The notes under the pieces are model-generated. The model was not told where the DNA came from, did not search any database, and worked only from the letters and a program-made list of their open reading frames with translations. Positions 19,101-28,481 of a stretch of 64,000 nucleotides of DNA are shown here, piece after piece (within the stretch, counting starts at the first letter, position 1; each line of letters starts with the position of its first letter). This DNA is from Cochleicola gelatinilyticus (GTDB taxonomy: Bacteria > Bacteroidota > Bacteroidia > Flavobacteriales > Flavobacteriaceae), in the NCBI RefSeq assembly GCF_001637325.1, contig NZ_LRXL01000049.1, positions 59,571 through 123,570 of the forward strand. The letters are read 5' to 3'. A program made the translations under genes and the position numbers.

Positions 19101-22100
19101 TTAAAAGCTAAGTCCAACTCCAAAAGTAAATCGTGTTCCTTCTATAGAATTAAAAAGAGAAAAGGTGCCCCCTATACCTCCGGGACCGTTTGCCCAAAGC
19201 CCACCTCCGTACGAAGTATGCCATTGGTCTGAATCTTCTGTCGGAGTCCAGACACGACCGAGATCTCCTCCTGCAAAAACCCCCACTTGAAGGGGAAACA
19301 GTTCAATCTTAAATTCGTTAAAACTAAAACGAACATCGGCACTTCCCACTAACGAAGACCGTCCCACGAAACGTTCTTCCCGAAATCCGCGTAACCCTGA
19401 GTTTCCTCCTAAAATGGCTCCTTGGTAAAATTCGAAACGGTTTCCAATGTTAAATTTAGATTGAATATTAGTTTTTAACACTAACTTTTCACTTGGTATA
19501 AGTGCATTGTAAAATCCTATTCTGGAGCGAATGTACCCAAAGTATTGGCTAGTATTCGATAAACTTTCTGTTGCTCCTACAGTAAGATCGAACAACATCG
19601 CTCGAGAAGGATTTGCGGCATCGTCGAAACTTCGATAGGTATATACAGCTTCTAATGATCCGAAATATTGTGTGTTTTCTAATTGAGTGATTCCTTTATC
19701 TAAATAGAGATCATTAAAACTTTCGTTTAATCGAATAGCTTCAAAACGTGTTTGTAATCTAAAAATACTACCAAAATTAGAATTTCGGAGCAATCCAACA
19801 TCGATCGAATTTTTCTGCAGTTCGATGCGGTTGTAATCGTACCCCAATTCATCTTCAGCATTTCGAGATTCATTTCCGAAGCCAAAATAATTTACAGTGT
19901 AATTAGGACTAGAAATATGTGCTCCAACACTTAGGTTAAGATCGCCTATAGTGTTCGCGAATTCACCACTATAATCAAAATCGAAACTTGATGTTTCAAA
20001 ATAATATCCTGCACCAAGAATATGACGTTTAGAAAACGGATTTCTTTTAAAACTATTCACTGTATAAATAAATTCAACTCCAACTTTAAGTCCGTCATCG
20101 GGATTATAGCCAAATCCTGGGGCCACTCGCTTGGTGACTTCTAACTGTTTTCGATAATCGTAGGTATTTAAATCATAAAGATCTGAGAAAACCAGACTTC
20201 CTCCATCATTTTTAATCACTTTACTGGGTCTACTTTTGTGATCGTAAAATTTAATTCTTCTTCCATCTGTAATGTCGAAAGAATCGGTTCCTTTTCCACC
20301 AATAAACCGCATGTAAATAAGGTCATTATCTTTTCCACTCGTTTTTACTATGTCGTTTCCTCCCAGACCGTAGATCCAGACCTCACGAGTATTTGCGTGG
20401 TCGAAAGTTCGATTAACAATTATATCTCCTTTTTCTCCCGCTTTGGTATCGTATAGTTTTACATTAGTTTTTCCTTCTGGAAGTCGTGTAATTTCGATAT
20501 AATCATCTTGATCGGTACCCGTTAGTGTTTGTAATTTGGACAGGTAATCGAAATAACCATTTGCAATATCAACTAGGTTATCTCTGCGTTCTTTTAAAAT
20601 ATTCTTTAATTCTTCGAGAGTTTCTTCCTGCACTGAGACCGGAAGATCTTTAAAAGCATCATCGATCACTTCGTCAAGCAGATTTGCTTGCATTGTTTTT
20701 GCTGTAAAGGTCCATTGACTTCTACCAGAGCGTTCTAATATGGCGCGGTCTAAAATAACACCTTCTTTATTAAACCATTCGTGATTAGTAAGATTTGGGC
20801 GATAAATATGGGCTTCTCTAGTTCCACTAAATAAAGAACGTGCCACATCTAGAATATTACCATCGAAACTCGAAAAAGCATCGTCTCGATTTTTGGGAAT
20901 GGGAACATATAAATTTTTACCCGCTCTAAAATATTCTGCCCAACGCCAATGATCATCTTCGCGGTCCCAATCTCCGATCAACATATCGAAAAGTCGTGAT
21001 GTTAAATAGTTTTCTTCGTCAACGAGAATGTCATCATTTTCGCGGAGCTTGATTAAGATATCGTCTGTAGTTTCTATATCGTTAGGGTATGCAAATGTAC
21101 TATCGTTATCACTTTCTACACTTGGCTCGACACTTATTAAATACAATTCGTCACCAAATTTTTCATTGTAATTTTGAAGTGCTTTCTGCTTGGGTACGTA
21201 ATATAATTCGGGCTTTGTATAGAAAATATTTACGGCATCTGCCATTCTGGGAATTGCCATCACGGCATACGGATGCGACGTAGTATAGAAGTCTTGATTA
21301 AAGCCTGATGTATTTATTACTTCTGAATTTGTATCTGTTTCTCCTGCCTTCGTTGCTTCTTCGATAGGAACTTGTCGAGAAACCTCCAATGCGTTTTTTG
21401 CCAATGCACGCATGGTATAAAGATTTCCGTTCGCATCTTTTAACTTTAGTTCGTCATACTCACTTCTCCCTCCCTGTCGAATTGGTGTAAGTCCGCCGTA
21501 AAGTGTATCAAGATCTACTACCTTAGCCGTGACTGGTGTAGTATAAGCTTTTTCGTATTTTTTCCCGTAGATCGTTCTAAAAAACAAAGACTCCCTAATG
21601 GTATCTTTTCGGTATACAGATGTTTCTATGGTTTGAGGAAATTCATTGGGAAGCTGAGCTACCTCGAAAACTTTTGAAGGAGGAAAAACTTCTTTTTCAA
21701 AGACTAATTTTGGTTTTTTTTGAGCATCTGCTATATAATAACGAACCCAAGTTGATCCATCTTTAAACACATCCATTACTGCGAATCCTTGTGCTCCTGT
21801 GACGAATAAGGCATCTTTTCCTAACGATGCTTGTGATGCTTTTGCTCCTGAACCTGATAAGATCTGGACCAACCCATCACTTTCAAAATGCTGTAAGGTA
21901 TGTTCGTGACCAGAAGCAAAAACAAATTTGTCGTGTTTTTTTGCAATTGTAGCCAAGCGATTCATAAGGTCATTGTACAATTCGTTATATCTATCTTGAA
22001 CAGAAACTCCTCCTTGAGACCGTATTTGAACAACTAATGAAGATAATACAGGTAGAGGAAGTTTACTTTGAGTAGGATACAAATGTTTTTTTAGACCGAA

Positions 22101-22811
22101 GAAACCACCGTGAGTTCCATTGGTGAACATGGGGTGATGCATGGCAAATAAAATGGTTTTGTTTTTATTTTTCTCAACTTCCAGAGCAATCTCTATAAAA
22201 AGTTTTTCTCTACTTTTAATATCACAATTTTCATTGATTGTGGGATTGGCATTCCAGTCTTCTAAATACCATTGCGAATCGATCATGATCAACTGTATGT
22301 TGTCTGACACCGAGATACTCTTTAATGGACACCCATTTTCAGGTTGAAAGGCATTCAAGTTTCCCGATTTTACTTTAATGTAATCTTCTTCTCGTTTTAC
22401 CCCTGGCAAACCACCATTATACCATTCGTGATTACCTGGAATAAAGAAAAACTCTCCATCATAATTCTCGATTGTTTTTAATTGTGCATCAATATAATAT
22501 TCTGCGATGGAACGACCTGCTTCTTCCTTAGGGGGCATTCCATCGGGATAAATATTATCTCCCAAGAAAATGGTGTAATTTCCCGGAACTTCTTGTGTTT
22601 TCATGTACTCGTTGAAAACAGTAAGACCTTCACTCATTCCTGCTAAAGGAGAAAGTCCAGCATCCCCTACAAGATAAAATGTTTTTTCAATTTCTTTTTC
22701 AGAAGGGAATGTTTCTGCTCTATCCGATTCGCGATATTGAGGTTCATAGGCAGCGCAGGCATTAAGTAATAAGACAATAAGTATTCCGTAGAGAATTTTC
22801 TTCTGAAGCAT
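19101..22811 (-). CDS. Lipoprotein fusion: intact metallophosphoesterase, kinase-like middle domain, BamA-like barrel
   Basis: A 1236-residue protein when started at ATG 22811, with a lipobox at NAC19. The phosphoesterase domain has the full purple-acid-phosphatase set: GDAG (D50), GDNIY (D85, Y88), GNHE (N127, H128), AMHHP (H225, H226) and GHEH (H302, H304). The middle region carries MRALAK, then GDWDREDDHWRW (D616, R617, with E618 where the paralogue has His) and PIPKNRDDAF (N641, D643). The C-terminal region is BamA/Omp85-like (GLRGFREERF) and ends in GLSF. It is transcribed first of the pair, with 76 bp between the two genes. A surface-exposed or periplasmic phosphatase tied to its own barrel is the simplest reading. 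The substrate is unknown. Confidence 0.84.
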   Translation of the reverse strand: MLQKKILYGILIVLLLNACAAYEPQYRESDRAETFPSEKEIEKTFYLVGDAGLSPLAGMSEGLTVFNEYMKTQEVPGNYTIFLGDNIYPDGMPPKEEAGRSIAEYYIDAQLKTIENYDGEFFFIPGNHEWYNGGLPGVKREEDYIKVKSGNLNAFQPENGCPLKSISVSDNIQLIMIDSQWYLEDWNANPTINENCDIKSREKLFIEIALEVEKNKNKTILFAMHHPMFTNGTHGGFFGLKKHLYPTQSKLPLPVLSSLVVQIRSQGGVSVQDRYNELYNDLMNRLATIAKKHDKFVFASGHEHTLQHFESDGLVQILSGSGAKASQASLGKDALFVTGAQGFAVMDVFKDGSTWVRYYIADAQKKPKLVFEKEVFPPSKVFEVAQLPNEFPQTIETSVYRKDTIRESLFFRTIYGKKYEKAYTTPVTAKVVDLDTLYGGLTPIRQGGRSEYDELKLKDANGNLYTMRALAKNALEVSRQVPIEEATKAGETDTNSEVINTSGFNQDFYTTSHPYAVMAIPRMADAVNIFYTKPELYYVPKQKALQNYNEKFGDELYLISVEPSVESDNDSTFAYPNDIETTDDILIKLRENDDILVDEENYLTSRLFDMLIGDWDREDDHWRWAEYFRAGKNLYVPIPKNRDDAFSSFDGNILDVARSLFSGTREAHIYRPNLTNHEWFNKEGVILDRAILERSGRSQWTFTAKTMQANLLDEVIDDAFKDLPVSVQEETLEELKNILKERRDNLVDIANGYFDYLSKLQTLTGTDQDDYIEITRLPEGKTNVKLYDTKAGEKGDIIVNRTFDHANTREVWIYGLGGNDIVKTSGKDNDLIYMRFIGGKGTDSFDITDGRRIKFYDHKSRPSKVIKNDGGSLVFSDLYDLNTYDYRKQLEVTKRVAPGFGYNPDDGLKVGVEFIYTVNSFKRNPFSKRHILGAGYYFETSSFDFDYSGEFANTIGDLNLSVGAHISSPNYTVNYFGFGNESRNAEDELGYDYNRIELQKNSIDVGLLRNSNFGSIFRLQTRFEAIRLNESFNDLYLDKGITQLENTQYFGSLEAVYTYRSFDDAANPSRAMLFDLTVGATESLSNTSQYFGYIRSRIGFYNALIPSEKLVLKTNIQSKFNIGNRFEFYQGAILGGNSGLRGFREERFVGRSSLVGSADVRFSFNEFKIELFPLQVGVFAGGDLGRVWTPTEDSDQWHTSYGGGLWANGPGGIGGTFSLFNSIEGTRFTFGVGLSF

Positions 22812-22826
22812 AAATAATATCAACTA

Positions 22827-22834
22827 TACATTTG
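22827..22834 (+). promoter_or_regulatory. Candidate -7 promoter element upstream of the HD-PycTM gene
   Basis: TACATTTG matches TAnnTTTG exactly. The HD-PycTM start lies 105 nt downstream. No clear -33 TTG was seen at the right distance, so this rests on one motif. Confidence 0.4.
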
Positions 22835-22938
22835 AGGCATATCGGGCAACATTCAAAAAAGTTATATTGATGTTAATTTTTGACAGCGATAGAATAGCAC
22901 TCTTATTTTTTGTAATTTGGTTTCTCAAAAATGCATTT

Positions 22939-24168
22939 ATGAGCGAAATTATTGAAGCAACCGACCAATACATTCAACAACTCTTTAAGGAAAAGTTGCC
23001 TAGTACCTTTGTATACCATAATTATACCCATTCTAAACGCGTTTATAAAAGTATAAATGAAATTATTGAACATTCACAAATTAATGTTAAAGATGCTACA
23101 ATCCTACAACTAGCGGCTTTATTGCACGACACAGGGTACATTGTGAAACGAGAAGGACATGAAGAAGAAAGTGCAAAAATAGCGCGAGAATTTCTCTCTT
23201 CTAAGAATGTAGAAAAAGACATTATTGAAGGTGTTGAAAAATGTATTCTTGCCACAAAATTTAAAGATACCGTTCCCACAAATGAGTTGGAAGAAATGAT
23301 TCGTGATGCGGATTCTTCACATCTTGGAAAAGATTATTTCGAAGAAGCTAGTGAGTTTTTAAGACAAGAGTATCAGTTTCAAGGTGTGAAAGATTTTACA
23401 GGACGCCAATGGCGTAATGAAAATATTAAAATGTTCGTTGAAAAACATAAATTTTATACCGATTATGCATTAAATAATTGGCAACCCGTGAAGCAAGAAA
23501 ATCTTGCGACACTTATGGAGGCCAAAAAGAAGTATAAAAAGAAATTAAAAAAAGAAGAATTAAAAGCGCAGTTAAAAGTAAAGTACAAAGATGCAAGCCC
23601 AGATCGGGGAATTCAGACCTTTTATAGAACTGCTTTAAGAAACCACATTAAGTTAAGTGATATTGCAGATACCAAAGCGAACATTTTGTTATCGGTAAAT
23701 GCGATTATAATTTCGGTGACTATTGGTAATTTATTTTCTAAATTCGACACCAACCCTTATTTGCTGTGGCCTACTACTATTTTTATTGTATCTAGTACCA
23801 TTACAATGATTCTCGCTGTTATTGCAACCCGCCCAAATGTGACCCGAGGAGAATTCACTAAAGAGGACGTTGAAAATAAAAGTGTGAATCTTACCTTTTT
23901 TGGTAATTTTCATAAAATGGAATTATCTCAATACCAATGGGCGATCGATGAACTCTTAAAAGACCGAGATTATATTTACAAATCTCTTACAAAAGATCTT
24001 TACTTTCTGGGAAAAGTACTAGATAGAAAATACAGAATTCTACGCCTTACGTATACTACTTTCGTGGTTGGAATTGTAGTGTCTATTCTTGCCTTTGGAG
24101 TTTCGTTTGCATTTGCCGATCTTACGGTAGCAGAAGTCCAGCAAATTATAGAGAAACCAACTAATTAA
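22939..24168 (+). CDS. HD-domain protein fused to a Pycsar-effector-type (PycTM) membrane domain
   Basis: A 409-residue protein. Residues 1-200 are an HD phosphohydrolase domain with H27 or H31 in YHNYTH, the HD pair at H63-D64 (LLHDTGY), HEEESA, and RDADSSHLG supplying the later Asp. A lysine-rich linker (about 195-220) leads into the PycTM-type domain, marked by FYRTALRNHIKLSDIADTKA and then two helices (ILLSVNAIIISVTIGNLF and a following WPTTIF segment) plus a C-terminal helix. In Pycsar defence the PycTM domain is a membrane-disrupting effector switched on by cyclic nucleotides. Here it is joined to an HD domain, a form common in Bacteroidota. No PycC-type cyclase is in the window. An in-frame upstream extension was rejected because HD proteins of this type start close to this Met. 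Confidence 0.85.
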   Translation: MSEIIEATDQYIQQLFKEKLPSTFVYHNYTHSKRVYKSINEIIEHSQINVKDATILQLAALLHDTGYIVKREGHEEESAKIAREFLSSKNVEKDIIEGVEKCILATKFKDTVPTNELEEMIRDADSSHLGKDYFEEASEFLRQEYQFQGVKDFTGRQWRNENIKMFVEKHKFYTDYALNNWQPVKQENLATLMEAKKKYKKKLKKEELKAQLKVKYKDASPDRGIQTFYRTALRNHIKLSDIADTKANILLSVNAIIISVTIGNLFSKFDTNPYLLWPTTIFIVSSTITMILAVIATRPNVTRGEFTKEDVENKSVNLTFFGNFHKMELSQYQWAIDELLKDRDYIYKSLTKDLYFLGKVLDRKYRILRLTYTTFVVGIVVSILAFGVSFAFADLTVAEVQQIIEKPTN

Positions 24169-26531
24169 GCTTCTAACTGGGCGATTAAATCTTCATAAGT
24201 ATAGTATTCTTTCGCGTCTTTTCCACGTGTGTAAAGAACACTTACTCTAATTGCTTTTAAACCAGTAACGCCTTGTAGATCTTCTAACTCAACAATTTCT
24301 TCGTCATCTAGAAGTTGTTTTTTAGATTGTAAAAATGAAATGTATTTTAAATACTCTTTTTCATCTTCCTTCTGTGAATAAATTATCGAGATCTTTCCAG
24401 CTTGTGTTACACGCTCATCTGTCCCTTTAATATTAGCTTTATCTACTCGTTTTTTAACTACTTCATAACGCGCATTGTAAGTGCCATCCACATCAAATCG
24501 TTTCTCATCCATACGAAAACGCAGTGACAACGGACTATTAAATGCTAAGATCATAGATGCAACATCTAATGGTATAGCGAGGCGTTCCTTTAATTTATAG
24601 TAACTATTCTCCATTTCGCACATAGCTTGTAATTGCCACAATCTAAGGTTATAAAGATAAATTTTATGGAATGATTTTTTCTTGGTAATCGACTCTCCAA
24701 TATACAGGTTGTGCTCTACTCCATCGGTTTTAAAACGTTCAAAATAATGTGGATACATGGCTTGAGCATCCACTTGCTTTCTATCTAAAATAGAAGCCAT
24801 TCGCTTGTTGATAAGCATTACAGACTCATCGTAGTCTTTACGATGTTGGTAAATAAAACCGCTTTGGTTATCTACTTTCTCATTGTATTCATCGATTAAT
24901 CCTTTTAGAGTTTCACTCTTTTTAGAAAGATGCTTAAATAAAGGAATGATCTCTGTATTTAAAAACTTTAAAACCTGTCGTTCACTATCAACTTGAAAGT
25001 CTTCATTTAATTCTTTGAGGTATTTTTCAACTCTAAATTCAAGTTGTTCGTATATAGGAAATCCTTCAACTTGAAAGATGCTTTTTACTATTGTCTGAAT
25101 ATGTTCTAATTGAAGAATAAGATCTTTTACTGTGGCCACATTCCTTGCTTCGGAAGAGCCTTTAATATCGATCTGTCCATATAACGGATATACATCATCG
25201 AAAACAATTTCACGAAAAAACGACGGATTGTTATTCGCTATCGAATTTAAATAACGTTTCGCTTCTTTTCTAAATTTCCAATGCACACTTGAATGAATGG
25301 CTGTACACTCTTCTTGAATGATAAGTTCCAAATCGTTATCAAGACGCTCTTTAGATCGTATTACCGAATCTTCTAAATAAGGCATTACATCTTTTAACTT
25401 ATTAGCGTTGATTGTATTTAGCTCATTTGCGTTTGGCGACACTAATTCTAAAACTCCTACAACTTCTTCATTTTCTACGATAGAAGCCAAAATCGCACTC
25501 CGAACTCCTTGATCTAATAGTTTCTTATACAGAATATTTTTAGGATATAACTTGTGATATCGCTCGGTATCGGTAATACAGTAAAAATCATGCTGTTTAA
25601 AGAGCGTATAATAAGAGGCATCGCATAACGCATCTTTAGTATGTTGACTGCGCTGTCCTTTTAAAATAAAACTATCAATGTCTTTATACAACATGCGCTC
25701 GAAAGTCTCATCTTCACTATTAAAGTCTGAAAATCCAATACGTAATTCTGGAAGGTTGAATATGGCTCTAAAAATACGTTCAAACTCTTTATTTAAAGTA
25801 CCTCCATGAACTTCTCTTCGTAATAAATTCGCTTTAAAGTCGGACAATGACACATCCATCGTTACATCGAACATATTTGCTATTACAAATCCTTTAAAAA
25901 TCCAGCTCCCGGGAGGGAATTTTTCTTTCCAAAGAGCAACATTATCAAAATTTTCAAGCAATTCATCTATATCTTCTTCCGTAATATCGATCGCTTTACT
26001 TGTCTTTTCAACTTCAACAAAGTCAGCATTATAAAGAACACGATAACTCTTATTTATTCCATTTTCATCGGGTATGCTGTAATAAAAAGGTCTTTTAAAG
26101 TCTATAATTTTTCCGTAGTAAATCCCTAGAATAATACTACATCCAAGTACAAAATATTCGTCTTCAGAAAAATTATTTAGTTCTAATTGAAAATCTTTTC
26201 CTGCAGCTGCGATAATTTTGTTGTAACGTGCAGAGGCTTTAAAAATATATTCATTGTAGGGAAGACTAGCAATCTTAATTTCGTTAGAAGAAAGTACCGA
26301 ACTAAAAACATCTTCTAAAATAATATCGATCTGTTCTCTATACTGATCGATATCCTTCCTTGTTTTTAAGCCTTCAGAAAGTATAGGATATTTTTCCGCA
26401 ATAGTCAGCATCGCTTCGGCTCTTGAGACCAATACAGGATTGTCCGACTTTAAATGAGCCCTATAGAGTCCAAAAAGTTTATTGAAACTTACTACGATGT
26501 CCAGAGGGAAGTCCCCTTTATTTGTATTCAT
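24165..26531 (-). CDS. Large GAF-domain protein, function unknown
   Basis: A 788-residue soluble protein without signal peptide or membrane segment. A GAF-like sensor domain is suggested at about residues 255-375, where DASYYTLFKQHDFYCITD is followed by AILASIVENEEVVGVLEL, the typical last strands of a GAF fold. The rest is helical, with a long region (about 385-600) of predicted coiled coil. No GGDEF, histidine kinase, phosphatase or DNA-binding motif is recognised, and no cyclase motif. Its stop codon overlaps that of the convergent HD-PycTM gene inside one TTAA. It could be a sensor or scaffold, but no function is claimed. Confidence 0.72.
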   Translation of the reverse strand: MNTNKGDFPLDIVVSFNKLFGLYRAHLKSDNPVLVSRAEAMLTIAEKYPILSEGLKTRKDIDQYREQIDIILEDVFSSVLSSNEIKIASLPYNEYIFKASARYNKIIAAAGKDFQLELNNFSEDEYFVLGCSIILGIYYGKIIDFKRPFYYSIPDENGINKSYRVLYNADFVEVEKTSKAIDITEEDIDELLENFDNVALWKEKFPPGSWIFKGFVIANMFDVTMDVSLSDFKANLLRREVHGGTLNKEFERIFRAIFNLPELRIGFSDFNSEDETFERMLYKDIDSFILKGQRSQHTKDALCDASYYTLFKQHDFYCITDTERYHKLYPKNILYKKLLDQGVRSAILASIVENEEVVGVLELVSPNANELNTINANKLKDVMPYLEDSVIRSKERLDNDLELIIQEECTAIHSSVHWKFRKEAKRYLNSIANNNPSFFREIVFDDVYPLYGQIDIKGSSEARNVATVKDLILQLEHIQTIVKSIFQVEGFPIYEQLEFRVEKYLKELNEDFQVDSERQVLKFLNTEIIPLFKHLSKKSETLKGLIDEYNEKVDNQSGFIYQHRKDYDESVMLINKRMASILDRKQVDAQAMYPHYFERFKTDGVEHNLYIGESITKKKSFHKIYLYNLRLWQLQAMCEMENSYYKLKERLAIPLDVASMILAFNSPLSLRFRMDEKRFDVDGTYNARYEVVKKRVDKANIKGTDERVTQAGKISIIYSQKEDEKEYLKYISFLQSKKQLLDDEEIVELEDLQGVTGLKAIRVSVLYTRGKDAKEYYTYEDLIAQLEA

Positions 26532-26642
26532 TGCGAGGTAATTATTTAGTAAAAATACTCATTATACCTTTATTTGTCGGGTGCCATTAAAAGAATTAAC
26601 AATAATTTGAGAATGCTAATTTTTTTGAAAACTAAATACCTG

Positions 26643-26650
26643 TATTTTTG
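26643..26650 (+). promoter_or_regulatory. Candidate -7 promoter element for the TlpA-like gene
   Basis: TATTTTTG matches TAnnTTTG and lies 17 nt before the start codon, the spacing seen at dps. A TTTTTTG at 26621-26627 could serve as -33 with a short spacer. Confidence 0.55.
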
Positions 26651-26667
26651 CATAAAAATTAACAAAT

Positions 26668-27780
26668 ATGAAACGGTTACTCTTACTTCTTACTGCTATT
26701 GCACTCATCTCATGTAATTCTGAATCTGACAGCTTTTCGCTTAATGGTACTGCGGAAGGTTATGAAGATGGAACCAACATCATGGTCTTTAAAGTGACTG
26801 ATAATAAGACGGAAGTTATTGATACACTTTCGGTAACAGAAGGTTCTTTTTCTGGTACATATCCAAAATCTGAAACGTTAGCCATTCATTTTTTACGTCC
26901 TGAAGGAACACAAGCTACTGTGCTCTACTTCCCCGAAAATGTAGACATGAAAGCTACTGTGTATAAAGATAGTGTAAATGCTTCTTACGTAACTGGAGGA
27001 ATGCAAAATGAAGGATTTCGTAATTTTTCTCAAGAAGCACTCGAACTTAATAAAAAACGTCAAGCCAACGTAGAGCGTTTTAAAAATGCAAGATCGAATC
27101 AAGACAACGAGCAGATAGCCGCAATTCAACAAGAAAACCTTCAGTTAGTAAACGAAGACAAAGCATTTAAAAAGAAATTTTTAGAGGAAAATAACAATTC
27201 ATTGTTTTCAGTAATGCTACTTTCAGAAATGCTAAATCGTAAGGAAATAACTCCTTCCGAAGCTAACGAAATTGTAGATAATTTTACACCGAGAATAGCG
27301 GCAACTCCATTAGCTTCTAAAGTAAAAGAAGTTCTTGATGGATTAGCATTAACCGATGTTGGGGGTATGGCTCCAGATTTTAGTGCGCCCACTCCTAATG
27401 GCGAAACTCTTGCTCTTAAGGATGCACTGGGAAAATATACCATTATCGACTTTTGGGCTTCATGGTGTAAGCCGTGTCGTATCGAGAATCCTAATGTTGT
27501 TCGTGTTTACGAAAAATACCACGATAAAGGACTTAACATTATAAGTGTTTCTCTAGATCGTCCGGGGCAAAAAGACAAGTGGTTAAAAGCTATCGAAGAC
27601 GATAATATGGATTGGTATCACGTTTCTAATCTTCAATTTTGGCAAGGTCCTATTGCAAGACAATATAACATACGATCTATTCCGGCCACCTTTTTATTAG
27701 ATGAAACCGGAAAGATCATAGATAAAGACTTAAGGGGTCCTGCCTTGGAAGCAAAAATCGCTTCTTTGCTTGGACAGTAA
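26668..27780 (+). CDS. TlpA/ResA-like thioredoxin-fold lipoprotein with N-terminal DUF4369-like domain
   Basis: A 370-residue lipoprotein (lipobox ISC with C16). Residues about 20-130 form a beta-rich DUF4369-like domain, a helical linker follows (120-225), and the C-terminal thioredoxin domain carries DFWASWCKPC with C267 and C270 and the cis-proline motif RSIPATF. It probably reduces disulfides in the periplasm, for example in cytochrome c maturation or for general thiol upkeep. It has its own promoter and its stop directly abuts the stop of the convergent SIMPL gene with no base between. This domain order is very common in Bacteroidota. Confidence 0.92.
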   Translation: MKRLLLLLTAIALISCNSESDSFSLNGTAEGYEDGTNIMVFKVTDNKTEVIDTLSVTEGSFSGTYPKSETLAIHFLRPEGTQATVLYFPENVDMKATVYKDSVNASYVTGGMQNEGFRNFSQEALELNKKRQANVERFKNARSNQDNEQIAAIQQENLQLVNEDKAFKKKFLEENNNSLFSVMLLSEMLNRKEITPSEANEIVDNFTPRIAATPLASKVKEVLDGLALTDVGGMAPDFSAPTPNGETLALKDALGKYTIIDFWASWCKPCRIENPNVVRVYEKYHDKGLNIISVSLDRPGQKDKWLKAIEDDNMDWYHVSNLQFWQGPIARQYNIRSIPATFLLDETGKIIDKDLRGPALEAKIASLLGQ

Positions 27781-28470
27781 TTAATATAAGTAGAAGCTCA
27801 CATTTACACGAACTTTGATTTCCATTTCGCCAGGAGCTAGCGTTTGTTGCCCTCCAGAAGCATCAGATTCTACCATCATTGAAGTTCTAAACATAGGTTG
27901 AGGACCGTTGTTTATTTGTTGAAACTCACTTATTGAAGCAGCTTTCCCAATTTCTTGATCTAGAGCAGAGGCATATTCTGTAGCCTTCTGTTTGGCATCG
28001 AGCATTGCTTTTTTACGTGCTTGAGATTCTAACCTGGTTTTTTCTGATGAAGAAAACGAAACACCATCTACTCTATTAATCCCACTTTCAAGCAAACCAT
28101 TCATTATATCTTCGTATTTACTTAAGTTTCGAACTTTTATAGAAATAGACTGATTGGCAGCGTAGTTATAGGTCTTCGTATTGTATTCGTAATTCTTCTG
28201 AAGATTTACATACTGTGTTTGTACATCTTTGTTTTCTATTCCCATAGATCTTAAAAAAGCTAAAACATCATTTACAGTTCGATCGTTTTGTTGTTTAACA
28301 ACGGTCGTATTTTTCCCAGTATTTTCAACACGAACACGAATAGTTACTTCATCGGGGGTGACATTGACTACTCCTTCTCCGCTTACGTCAACCGTGGAAG
28401 TTGGATTAGGGGTTTGTGCATTCATAATTGTTGTTATTAAAAGTATTAGTACTAAAGCTGTTTTTTTCAT
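27781..28470 (-). CDS. SIMPL (DUF541) domain protein, periplasmic
   Basis: A 229-residue protein with a signal peptide ending near IMNAQ, so the start is ATG 28470 rather than an upstream in-frame codon. The SIMPL domain is clear: VDVSGEGVVNVTPDEVTI at the start of the mature protein, then QYVNLQKNYEY and DAKQKATEYASALDQEIG. Members are secreted or outer-membrane proteins of unclear function that are often linked to oxidative or envelope stress. It lies 11 bp downstream of the rhomboid gene in the same direction, so the two are likely co-transcribed. Confidence 0.88.
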   Translation of the reverse strand: MKKTALVLILLITTIMNAQTPNPTSTVDVSGEGVVNVTPDEVTIRVRVENTGKNTTVVKQQNDRTVNDVLAFLRSMGIENKDVQTQYVNLQKNYEYNTKTYNYAANQSISIKVRNLSKYEDIMNGLLESGINRVDGVSFSSSEKTRLESQARKKAMLDAKQKATEYASALDQEIGKAASISEFQQINNGPQPMFRTSMMVESDASGGQQTLAPGEMEIKVRVNVSFYLY

Positions 28471-28481
28471 AGTAATTAAAT

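Noticed and set aside
22867..22938. Hydrophobic N-terminal extension of the HD-PycTM protein
   Set aside because: HD proteins of this type start close to MSEIIEATDQY. The extension begins with TTG and adds a lone hydrophobic segment before a soluble domain.
22939..26531. Complete Pycsar defence operon
   Set aside because: Only the effector-type domain is present. Neither the GAF protein nor any neighbour has cyclase motifs, so a full system is not claimed.
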